From contig OZ004591.1 of assembly GCA_963924555.1 (NCBI GenBank), positions 1,736,001 to 1,800,000 of the forward strand: a stretch of DNA of 64,000 nt. Direction: 5' to 3'. The position numbers and the translations under genes are program-made. The notes under the pieces were generated by a model. The model made no database searches. It was not told where the DNA came from and saw only the letters and a list, made by a program, of their open reading frames with translations. Within the stretch, counting starts at the first letter, position 1. Each line of letters starts with the position of its first letter. Below, piece by piece: positions 34,363 to 44,268 of the stretch. The DNA is from Crambe crambe (Eukaryota > Porifera > Demospongiae > Poecilosclerida > Crambeidae).

Positions 34363-37076
34363 CATGGGCGTAGGAACAGGGGTGGCCACAGGGGCCAGGG
34401 CCCCCCCAGTTTTGAGCTGACATACCTGCAGTTCTGAGAGTGAAATCTAGCTACGTAGTCGTACGATCGTATAGTACAGTATGCACAAAACAATTTCGAA
34501 ATTTTTTAGACCTATAATTAGAGAACCACATGTAGTAGTGTGCACCGTGAAATGTCAGGTGGCAAAACGATTAAGGAGTATTTCATAGTCAAGCCTAGTG
34601 AAGAGAGGGCCAGGCAGTCAGAAGATGAAGGCACTAATGGTGAACGAGTTGGTTCAGAGACAGTGGCTGATGATGGCAGTCAGAATGAGGCACAGTCAAG
34701 TGAATCACCTACTATGTCACCATGTGAGTGTCTATGCTGTACAGACTACACTACTCCTCATCAACCTATGAACTTAGATAGTTCTAAAAGAAAGCAATCA
34801 TATCTCACCAAGCAAGGAGAATGTACAAGTACAATGAAGTCTCATACACGGACAATTCAGAGTAGCTGGTACAAACTTCACCCCTGGATTTCTGTGTGTA
34901 CTACCAACTATAAAGTGTTCTGTGCAACTTGCCTCAATGCCAGAGACCAAGGTTTACTTAGTATGAACCAGAAGTGGACTTCTTTTGTGTCCGGTGGTTA
35001 TTCAAATTGGAAGAATGCATTGGCGAACTTTCGTGAGCATGAAGGTAGCAACTTACACAAGGAATCAGCTATGAAATTAGCGGCTAAAAAGTGTGTTGGT
35101 ATTGATGCACAACTGAGCTCCCAACTTTGTAATCAACAAGCACATCGCAGGACAATGCTCATGAGATTGCTTGAATCTATACAATTCTTAGTTCGTCAGG
35201 GTTTGCCCTTACGTGGGCATAAGGAGGATTTGGCTGGTCTCGGAGGCAATTTGTACCAGCTGTTACTGCTTCGAGGGAAAACTTGCCCTGGGCTAACACC
35301 TTGGTTAAAAGAGAAGGAGTACACCTCACCAATGATAGTTAATGAATTCATCAATCAAATGGGGCAGTCAGTGTTACGGAAGTTGTTATCTGAGGCCAGT
35401 GCTTCAATGTGGTTTTCTATCCTCGCTGATGAGGCCACTGATGTGTCCCATAACGAGCAAATGTCCATATCAATTAGATGGGTCGATACTGATTATGATG
35501 TGCATGAAGACACACTTGGCCTAATTCAACTTCCTAACACTAGAGCTGAGACAATTTTTTCAGCAATCAAAGACATCATGATTAGGTGCTCATTGCCCAT
35601 GAAGCAATGCTGTGGACAGGCTTATGATGGTGCCGCAAACATGAGTGGTACCAGAAATGGTGTACAGGCACTTTTCAAACGAGAGTCTCCTCATATACTG
35701 TATGTTCATTGCCTGGCACACAGTTTGAATCTCTGTGTCAAGGAAGTTACACGTGCTTGTGATATCATTCGAGATACGATGAGTTTTGTTTATGAATTGA
35801 CACAGCTAATCAAAATGTCTCCAAAGCGACTATCTCTGTTTGATAGTTTGAGAAAGGAGATCACCTTGAACACTGGTGAAATCACACCTAATCTACGAAT
35901 GCTTTGTCCTACACGGTGGACCGTGAGGCATGGATCGATTGGAAGTATCTTACGAAACTATTCCATCCTTCAGGATGCACTTGATGAGATAAAACTTGGC
36001 CATGATGAGTATGCAGCCAAAGGAAATGGAATGGCCATTAGAATGGAAAACTTTGACACATTCTTTGGTCTTAAACTGTCCTATCTATTGTTCTCTGCAT
36101 CAGAGCAATTATCAATCAATCTGCAAGCCAAGAATATCACGGTCCAGGAGGCTGTGCGTGGGGCAAAGCTATTGGTATCCCATTTGAAATCACTTAGAAC
36201 TGATGTCAAGTACAATGCTTTCTATGAGGAAGTCATCCATACCAGTGAAGGTCTTACATCAGAGCCCACCATTCCACGTCAAAGAAAACTCCCTAAAAGA
36301 CTTGATGATGGAGCAAACCCCCATGTGTACATGACTCCTAAGGACAGATTTCGACACAAGTACTTCGAAACTTTAGAACTAGCTGTTGGAGAAATAGAGA
36401 GAAGATTCAATCAGGAAGATATCGGTGTCATCAACAGTCTCGAGTCGTTTCTAATTGACACTGCCAATAACAACTCAACCTCCATGCCTGACAACCTGGA
36501 AACCTACTTGAAGGACACTGGTTTTGATATAGAAAGACTCAAAGTGCAGGTGCCAATGCTTCCCAGTGTAATCAAGACAAGTTCTGAGGCCATTAAACGA
36601 GTGACTTCTGTAAGAACAATCGCTGGGGCCATGGCAGAGAGTGATATATACAAGGGAATGTTGCCGGAAATCAACAAACTGTTGGAGCTTTATTTGGCAT
36701 TTCCTGTAACTACTGCAACAGCTGAACGTTCTTTCTCATCCCTGCGACGTGTCAAGACTTATTTAAGGAACACTATGACCAGTTGCAGGTTGAATAATTT
36801 GTTTTTACTATACATACATCAAGATAAAACTGATAATCTTGATTTATATAAAATAGCTAAAGATTTTATATCTGTCAACAACCGTCGAAGAAAGTATTTT
36901 GGAAATTTTTAAATAGTGATTTTAGAGTTCTAGATTCTCTGAGTTTGAAATCTGGGCACATTTTGGACAATTATTGCATGTAGCTATAGAGTGTTACACA
37001 TCTGGGGAAGGACCGGGTCACCCACAGAAGTGTAAAAATGGGCCCCCCCAACCCAAAACATCTTCCTACGCCCCTG
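34363..37076 (+). mobile_element. hAT transposon with intact transposase
   Basis: The ends CATGGGCGTAGGAA (34363) and inverted CAGGGGCGTAGGAA (ending 37076) match at 13 of 14 positions and look like hAT termini. The interior is filled by one long transposase ORF. TTCAT occurs on both flanks, but I could not define an exact 8-bp target duplication. Confidence 0.75.
34546..36912 (+). CDS. hAT-family transposase, TTF zinc finger type
   Basis: Uninterrupted ORF of about 790 residues (an upstream ATG at 34540 adds MHRE). Domain order: low-complexity N-terminus with a short Cys cluster (CECLCC); TTF-type zinc finger around residues 105-180 (SWYKLHPWISV, then FCATC and WTSFVSGGYSNWKNAL); DUF4371-like core (ILADEATDVSHNEQMSISIR, CCGQAYDGAANMSG, HCLAHSLNLCV, LCPTRWTVRHGSI). 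The C-terminal hAT dimerisation domain covers residues 713-790 (FPVTTATAERSFSSLRRVK, YLRNTM). The candidate catalytic acidic residues sit in DEATD and QAYDGA. It resembles zinc finger MYM-type 1-like genes of animals. With intact frame and matching termini it looks recently active. Confidence 0.88.
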   Translation, partial: REMSGGKTIKEYFIVKPSEERARQSEDEGTNGERVGSETVADDGSQNEAQSSESPTMSPCECLCCTDYTTPHQPMNLDSSKRKQSYLTKQGECTSTMKSHTRTIQSSWYKLHPWISVCTTNYKVFCATCLNARDQGLLSMNQKWTSFVSGGYSNWKNALANFREHEGSNLHKESAMKLAAKKCVGIDAQLSSQLCNQQAHRRTMLMRLLESIQFLVRQGLPLRGHKEDLAGLGGNLYQLLLLRGKTCPGLTPWLKEKEYTSPMIVNEFINQMGQSVLRKLLSEASASMWFSILADEATDVSHNEQMSISIRWVDTDYDVHEDTLGLIQLPNTRAETIFSAIKDIMIRCSLPMKQCCGQAYDGAANMSGTRNGVQALFKRESPHILYVHCLAHSLNLCVKEVTRACDIIRDTMSFVYELTQLIKMSPKRLSLFDSLRKEITLNTGEITPNLRMLCPTRWTVRHGSIGSILRNYSILQDALDEIKLGHDEYAAKGNGMAIRMENFDTFFGLKLSYLLFSASEQLSINLQAKNITVQEAVRGAKLLVSHLKSLRTDVKYNAFYEEVIHTSEGLTSEPTIPRQRKLPKRLDDGANPHVYMTPKDRFRHKYFETLELAVGEIERRFNQEDIGVINSLESFLIDTANNNSTSMPDNLETYLKDTGFDIERLKVQVPMLPSVIKTSSEAIKRVTSVRTIAGAMAESDIYKGMLPEINKLLELYLAFPVTTATAERSFSSLRRVKTYLRNTMTSCRLNNLFLLYIHQDKTDNLDLYKIAKDFISVNNRRRKYFGNF

Positions 37077-37084
37077 TTCATGGA

Positions 37085-37870
37085 AGCCTGGCAGAGGTAT
37101 CCGTGTCTGAAAGCGTCCCATGATGATTAATAGTCAATCGATATTTTTAAGTGTGTATCTGAATGATCACTGCTTACAGAGTGACATGGTCCATGGGCAA
37201 GGGTTGTCATTGCTATAGTGTGTGTATAGCTATAGTAAAAGATTTGGATGGACTACTGCTAGCTAATAGCTAATATCAACACACCATTCTTATTCAGTAG
37301 GCCATTATATTCAATGAACAGTATAGCTTCAAGCTATGAGTAGCATTCAAAGGCTCTATAAAGCAAAGGCTGTATTACAGACATGCACTAATGGACAGTT
37401 AATTTTATTACGCATAACATGCCACTTATAATAGGAGGAGCTCTACATACCTTCGAAGTAGTGGCAGGAAGTGTGAAATACAAATGTCACAGCCCACAAC
37501 ACGATTGATTATCACAACATCAAAGACCACAAAAATGTAGCAGCTGCTTCGCGCGTGCAGCTGCATTTGCTATAAAAATTATAGTGGAGTTAGTACCGTG
37601 CAAGGTGCAGCTACAGGCAGCTTTATGCCTTCTGTAAAGGGAAAATCTCGGCACTACAACTAAAAGAAGTGAATTTGACCACAAATACTCTCTCCGGATA
37701 CTTCCGTAAACTGGTGAGTGATAAAAGTGCGTGTCTGTGCAATTAAAGTTGTATTAGCCCTATGGGCCTCGCCAACGCTGGCGATTAGACTGAAAGCGCA
37801 TGCGGCAAACGTGCCAATTAATTGAGAGGTGGAGTTTCCTATCCAGGGTGCGCAGTATATAGTATCTATG
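37085..37870. other. spacer, no gene recognised
   Basis: Contains the uninterrupted counterpart (37840-37878, inverted) of the 29436-30528 insertion flank. No coding exon is evident. Confidence 0.4.
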
Positions 37871-39825
37871 GTCTGACTAAAACACGGACCGGACCGGATC
37901 ACCGGACCACGATAAACTTTTGCGCACGAAGTCAAAAATGCGCATGCGCGCTTGATTGCAAAGATCTGGGACACAGCCCTGGACTTTGGCCAAAGAGGTA
38001 CCAAGGCAATACAGTCACTATTCAAAGAAATGACCAGACCTGTGTTTTGGCAGCATCCCATGCAGCCTATGCGAGTCTACTACCCTATGTGAATGAACAC
38101 ATCCAAGGACAAGAGATATGACCAAGGAAGATATCGAAAAGACCCTTCCTGGACCTTGCACCTATCATTGCACTGTTTTCCACCACACCCACCTGACGGG
38201 GGCAGTTCTCTCATTTTATCAACATTATGATAATAATAATTTCAATAAATAAATTACAATAGAAATTTATTCCCACCTTGCACGTGACTCCTGAGTACTT
38301 GACCAAGGAAGATATCAAAAAGACCCTTCCTGGACCTTCAGAGTCTAGGGTAGATCACTAAGTGAATGATAGGGTACATATGTTGTGTGCTGCAACATAA
38401 TTATAACAAATCTATATACAGCATGTATATATATACTGTATGCAGTAGCTATATAATATGGTTTGCTCAGATCGTAGACTTCTACTTATTTTTGATTGCG
38501 GAAGAATGCAATAAGAAACATGAAAATAGTGTCTACTGTGTGTCAACTTTTTTTTAATACAAGCTCCTACTTGGATGTTCTGAAGTTGAATCTTGGATTA
38601 AAGTAATTGATAAGATAGGTAACTTAAAACTAATAATTATAGGTGGATATACGTAGCACAGTACAAGAAATTTATCATACCAATATTTTTGGGGTGTCAT
38701 TGGACTCTCGATTTGAGAAGTAGCTATGAGATCAGATAATGATTCATTATTGGGTGACAACATGAAATGCTTACAAAATGTGCAGTAAGTCAAGTAGCTA
38801 TATAGCTACTCTGTCTATACCACTAGAGGATAATATTTATGTCCACACAGCAAATATTAAATATATCATGACTAAACATCCTAGCTCAAAATGGAGATTG
38901 TTCTGCTAAAGTGAATTAAGCTAGCTGGTTGTATGTGTGGAGATCAGTACAGTGTGTTGCCATTAGCCAGTATAGCTATAGCTATAGCTATTATGGAACT
39001 ATACTTTTATTTTTCAAACATGGCCATGATTGTGGAGTATTTTTGTGCTTAGTAAGTGTTACTAATAGTACAAGCTCTAGCTATAATTATGCATAATTAC
39101 TGTTATGATAATAGTATGCACGCTACCAGGCTCTAAACTGGCCATTCACCTTCTCTCAGGTGGGTTGATTTAATAACCATATAGCTACTCAGATAACTAT
39201 TGTTATGGTCTCATTAATTTTATCTCATACAGAATGATATTCATTTGAAAAGGAAACAGATACAATTAGAAATTGCAAGATTTTGATTTAATAATAATAG
39301 CTATTAACTAGTTCAGCAAGTGTGTGACTGTAGCTAGCTACGTAGGCTAAGTGTTACAGAAGCAACTTTATTAGTGGTCCATGGTCTGTGATTTTGTCAG
39401 CCCCACCTGGCCTGTGGCAATTCCAATTCAATTCAAGTTTGAATAAGCCGCAGGAGCACAAACAGGTAGGAGTGAAATAAAAATGAGAAAACTGCCCCCG
39501 TCAGGTGGGTGTGGTGGAAAACAGTGCGATAGGTGCAAGGTCCAGGAAGGGTCTTTTCGATATCTTCCTTGGTCATATCTCTTGTCCTTGGATGTGTTCA
39601 TTCACCTATAGGGTAGTAGACTCGCATAGGCTGCATGGGATGCTGCCAAAACACAGGTCTGGTCATTTCTTTGAATAGTGACTGTATTGCCTTGGTACCT
39701 CTTTGGCCAAAGTCCAGGGCTGTGTCCCAGATCTTTGCAATCAAGCGCGCATGCGCATTTTTGACTTCGTGCGCAAAAGTTTATCGTGGTCCGGTGATCC
39801 GGTCCGGTCCGTGTTTTAGTCAGAC
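37871..39825. mobile_element. foldback element with about 345-bp arms
   Basis: Arms 37871-38217 and 39481-39825 are near-perfect inverted copies, starting GTCTGACTAAAACACGG. They carry CCGGACCGGATCACCGGACC and GCGCATGCGCGC. ORFs on both strands of each arm mirror one another and are not genes. The 1.26-kb interior has no recognised ORF; a third fragment of the arm (GATATCAAAAAGACCC) lies at 38310-38340. Confidence 0.85.
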
Positions 39826-39922
39826 CCCGCGCTAGCGCCGGCCGGCCCATGCCGCGCCGCGCGCGTGCACATGCGCACACTGCATGCAGCAGCTCAGCTA
39901 GCTAGCTAGCTAGCTCGAGATA

Positions 39923-42455
39923 ATGGCAGGAGAGATATCACAGACTGGTCCGCACCAACCTAAGGAATATTCCTTCCCTTTGAGAGATTTTGGGAGAAAA
40001 GGGGAGAAAAGATCTTTCAAATCTGCTTGGTTCAATGAATGGCCATGGCTAGATTACAATGAAAAAAATGATTCTGTTATTTGTTTCTACTGCTCTTGTG
40101 CAAATAAAAAAAAATTATTGCCAAAGGGCCTCTTCAGCAAGAGAGAGGAGACTTATATTAGCAAGGGCTTTACTAACTGGAAAGATGCTTGTTCCAGTTT
40201 CAGGTGAGTAGTAGCTATTTTGTAGCTAACTTTCTGTCTATAGCTATAGCTATCAGTATAGTCATATATTTCTACAGAAGGCATCAGGCATCTAGGTATC
40301 ATGTAGATGCTGTTCAAGCAATTTCTTTGCCACAAAAAGATGTTGGAGAGATGCTTAGCCATGCTCACAGTGAAGAAAAAAGATTGAATGGACAAATGTT
40401 AATGATCATTTTGCAAAATCTTCAATTCCTCGGGAGGCAAGGTATTGCTTTAAGAGGACATGATCAAGATGAAAGTAATTTTATTCAACTGGTGAAGCTA
40501 AGAAGATATGATCAACATGTAAGTTCTTTAGATGATTATACCACTTATAATAATGGCGATAGCAGTGCCATTGTTATTTTGTAGGAAATTAAAGATTGGC
40601 TTGATAAAAAGAGTGACAAATATACAAGTCCAGAGATCCAAAACGAATTATTAGGACTGATTTCTCGTAATCTTCTCACTCATAGAGTCAAGCAAGTTCA
40701 AGTAGCTGACTACTTTACTATCATGCTAGATGAATGTGTTGATGGTTCAAATAAAGAACAGCTGGTAGTTTGTTTCAGATATGTTGACTCTGATTTAGTT
40801 GTTCATGAGGAGTTTATAGGGTTGTATCATTGCCCAGATATTAAAGCTAATACAATGAATGCAAAAAATTTCTTCGAAATAAAAATGTGAAGTAGGGATG
40901 TTATTATAACTGCAGCTTCATTATGAAAACCAAGTACTGCAGCATCGAAGCAGTATGGCCCAAAAATCTAGCTGGAATATGTATTATAACTGCATGCAAG
41001 AGAGTGAACTTAGTGAAGTGACCCTTACCCATCATCAAGTACAAGATACTATTCCTACTTCACTCCCGTGTGTTATAAGAGATGTACTTTTAAGGCTAAA
41101 TCTTAATATATCACAATGCCGGGGACAGTGTTATGATGGTGGAAGTAACATGGCTGGTAGTAGAAATGGAGTGAAGTCTCAAATACTACAGCAAGAACCC
41201 CGTGCACTCTTCACCCATTGCTATGGGCATGCTTTAAGCCTTGGAATTGCAGACTCAATAAAAAATGTGAAGATTTTGAAATCACACATGGATACTACAT
41301 TTGAAATTAGTAAACTCTTGCAGTACTCACCAAAACGGCAATCACTTTTTGATAGTATCAAAAGTGATATGTCACCCAATACTGTGGGATTTCGTGTTCT
41401 CTGTCCTACCCGTTGGACAGTACGTAATGAAACATTCAATAGTATCCTCAAAAATTATGAGGTCATTTTGGAAGTTTGGGACTCCATACTAAATGATCAA
41501 CCAGATTCTGAAACCAGAGCCCGTATAAATGGTGTAGCCAGTCAAATGAGAACATTTGAGTATTTCTTCGGAGTTCATCTTCTTTATTCTATCCTCAGAC
41601 ATAGTGATAACCTGAGCAAAACAATGCAGCATACTAAAATGAGTGCATCAGAAGGACAGCATCTAGCAAAAATGACTGTAACTACTCTCCAGGTTAGTAT
41701 TCCAAAAAAATTGCATAAGGCTATATGATTATGAGGCATTCATATATTTTTAGTCCATGAGATCTGAAGAAATGTTCAGGTTGTTTTGGTTGCAAGTAAC
41801 GAAGGAAGCTGAAAAAATTGATATTGATGAACCAGTAGTACCGCGAAAAAGGAAAGCACCACTTCGTTTCGATCCTGGAAGTAGTTCTGGTACTTCAGCT
41901 ACACAGCCTGAGGATCATTATCGTGTGCTATATTTTGAAGCTTTGGATACTGTGACTGGTTCAATCACTGAGAGGTTTGATCAAGAGGGATATCAGATAT
42001 ATAGCAAGCTAGAGCAGCTTTTACTCAAAGGGGAAGGCACAGAAAGTGATGATTTATTTCAGTTGTATCACAATGACTTCAATAAGGATTTACTCCTTGT
42101 ACAGCTTCAAACATTTCATGCTAATTTCAAGATTGAAGATAGCATGAGCATACATGATGTCATAGAAATGATGAAAAACATGCCAGAAGCCCAGAAACAT
42201 TTATTTTCAGAAGTTGTGAAACTTACTAGATTGTTACTTGTTGTACCCGCAACAAATGCAGTAAGTGAGCGTTCCTTCTCTGCTATGCATCGCTTAAAGA
42301 CATACTTGAGATCAACTATGAAGCAGGAGCGTCTCAATGCAATAATGATTATGCACATTCACAAAGATTTGCTTGACACTCTGGACCTAAAGTATATAGC
42401 TAATGAATTTCGTAGTAAGAAGGATTATAGAAAGAATAAATTTCCTATATTTTAA
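39923..42455 (+). pseudogene. spliced hAT transposase gene, broken by a foldback arm
   Basis: Exon 1 (39923-40203) carries the TTF zinc finger (SAWFNEWPWLDY, VICFYCSC, SKGFTNWKDACSSF) and ends at a GTGAGT donor. Exon 2 (about 40277-40519) has HQASRYHVDAVQA and GRQGIALRGHD. Exon 3 starts at 40585 with the acidic DECVDGSNKEQ segment. It is cut after PDIKANT by a 216-bp foldback arm (40852-41067) bringing a stop, then resumes at 41070 with VIRDVLLRLNL, QCYDGGSNMAG, HCYGHALSL and LCPTRWTVR. Exon 4 (about 41753-42455) ends with the hAT dimerisation domain (VPATNAVSERSFSAMHRLK). Introns are 60-75 bp. Related to, but clearly diverged from, the 34546 transposase. Confidence 0.8.
40852..41067 (+). mobile_element. 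single A2 foldback arm inside the hAT gene
   Basis: Matches 2342-2560 from ACAA(G)TGAATGC through GTAGGGATG to CTACTTCACTCCC and stops at the arm/loop boundary of the full palindrome. Part of it is read in frame with the downstream hAT exon, so an ORF starting at 40955 is a chimera, not a natural start. Confidence 0.85.
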
Positions 42456-42479
42456 TGATACTTTAGTATAATAAATTAT

Positions 42480-43440
42480 GACAGGGTGAGGTCATAAAAA
42501 CTGCACAGTAGTAGTCAGGGTTCTATCTACTGGGGTACCGGGTTCCCCCCCCCCCCCCCCCCAAAAAAAAAAAACACAAAAAAAACAACAAAAAAACAAA
42601 AAAAAACAATACCCATGAAGTTATGATGCCAGCGGACTAACCATAAAGAGAGAGTGCTTTAGCTATTGATCTCATAATCTTAATCTCTTCTGACAATTTT
42701 CTGCACGCAAGCGAACGAATATTCTTCCTACTCTTCTGCCTTACCATCTCTTATCTCAATGCTACACCTATGTACTTACTTTCAATAGAATCTTAAATTC
42801 TTAATTACAATCTAGGAATTTATGCTTCCAAAAAAAACTCGCAAATAAATTTGGAAAAGTTCCATCTTTGAGGTCATCCCCATTCAAAACAGGTATTTCC
42901 AAAAAAAAAGTGTTGAACTCAGTTGAAACCACAGTAATAATTAACCCTCAGCACATGTGCAAAGGTTATGTAGTAATCCTTTTCACTTTGCACATGCAGT
43001 CATGTATAATTGTCTCCTACAATGACATAAATAGTTGAATGAAATCTGGGGGTAGTCTCGCAAGCCAGAATACTCAGGCTGGCTCGCGAGACTAATCTGG
43101 GGGAGCCAAAACCTTAAGTCTAAAAATCTGGGGGGGCCCCTGGTCCCTCCACCTATGGACAGACAGATAAACATTTTCAACTCTATTTTGACTCTTGTTT
43201 TTTAATTAAATCACAACTATTGTCGGGTATGCATGGTGCATTGGGGGTTTGGGGTTGGCCCCCCCCCCCCCCCCCCAGGTAAATTTATGCAAAATAATTG
43301 CCTTTTAATTTTGCGTGCATGTCTAGCCCACATGAGACTGGTGAAGCCACGCCTATCCCCAATGCGCATGCTCACTCGTTTACACACCCACTGTCACTGA
43401 TTTTTGCATATCGAGCAGTCTAAGCATATCGCCCACGCTC
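42480..43440. other. spacer with homopolymer tracts
   Basis: Holds poly-C/poly-A near 42546-42610 and poly-C near 43260-43277, plus a 42-bp hairpin (43053-43094, TAGTCTCGC...GCGAGACTA) flanked by TCTGGGGG on both sides. No gene seen. Confidence 0.6.
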
Positions 43441-43496
43441 ATTACAGTGGATTGCAGGTTGCTTGACACTAGTACATCAGCCACCGAGGTCACATG

Positions 43497-43667
43497 TGTG
43501 ATAACTTTGTCACAACTTAGGACCATATAGTAATCGCACTTACTTTTGACAGACTAATAATTATAATTTACACACACACAGGTATATATATAAAAAGGAG
43601 GCGCAGAGGCGCCCAAAATGAGGACATATGCCACGTGGCAGGAAATGACGATAATAAGTACACTACA
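43497..43667 (-). repeat. 3' LTR
   Basis: 171 bp. Differs from the other LTR mainly by short indels near 43530 and 43575. On the coding strand it starts TGTAGTGTACTT and ends GTTATCACA. Confidence 0.9.
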
Positions 43668-43740
43668 CTCCTCACCACTAAAATGAGAGTACAAATCAGA
43701 TAATGAATAATGACAAAAATTAAATAAGTAAGTCTCACTG

Positions 43741-44268
43741 TTAATGCCATTGATGTGCATGATACCAGTTTGGAGTCTGGCGTGAACGACTTGGGTATTC
43801 TCGTCGTTCCAAAGTGTCAGATGGGGTAGACGCTGGCGGGGCCGCAACTGGATTGGGAGGAGGTAATGCAGGTTCCTCAGTAGGTTCAGGTTGCTCCTCT
43901 GGAGGAGGAGGAGGAGAGTCATTCCGAGGCAAGAGAATAGCCATTTCGTCAGGTTCAGGTGAGTCTCTATCGGATATAACTTCTTGAGTGTGGGCGGCAT
44001 CCAGAGCACGAGATTTGGTAGGACTATCAGTCAGAGAAGGCGGTTTCTCCTCGATTGACTTGAGCTGGTCAGCATGCCTTTTCCATATTTGGTCTCGGCC
44101 GACATCAATCAGGTAAGTGACAGGTCCCAGTATCTCCACTACCACTCCAGGAATCCAATCTGATCCAGGACGTAGGTTCCGTACCATAACTCGTTCTCCA
44201 ACATACCACGACCTATCTCGACAATGCTGATCTTTATGGTCCTTCTGAAGACCTTGTTTCTCCATCAC
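43741..44268 (-). CDS. integrase C-terminal domain, second frame
   Basis: 175 residues that overlap the stop of the main ORF by a few bases. YVGERVMVRNLRPGSDWIPG and VVEILGPVTYLIDV, then WKRHADQLKSI, form the usual C-terminal part of a Gypsy integrase; a Pro/Glu-rich tail follows. In related elements this is continuous with the core, so the frame change near 44266 is either a small indel mutation or a frameshifting site. I favour mutation because no slippery sequence is evident. Confidence 0.75.
   Translation of the reverse strand: MMEKQGLQKDHKDQHCRDRSWYVGERVMVRNLRPGSDWIPGVVVEILGPVTYLIDVGRDQIWKRHADQLKSIEEKPPSLTDSPTKSRALDAAHTQEVISDRDSPEPDEMAILLPRNDSPPPPPEEQPEPTEEPALPPPNPVAAPPASTPSDTLERREYPSRSRQTPNWYHAHQWH

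Noticed and set aside
34355-37084. 8-bp target duplication for the 34363-37076 hAT element
   Set aside because: Only TTCAT is shared and it is offset; no exact 8-bp match.
37660-39880. ORFs on both strands of the foldback arms
   Set aside because: Identical products arise from the inverted arms; no family resemblance and no codon-level conservation.
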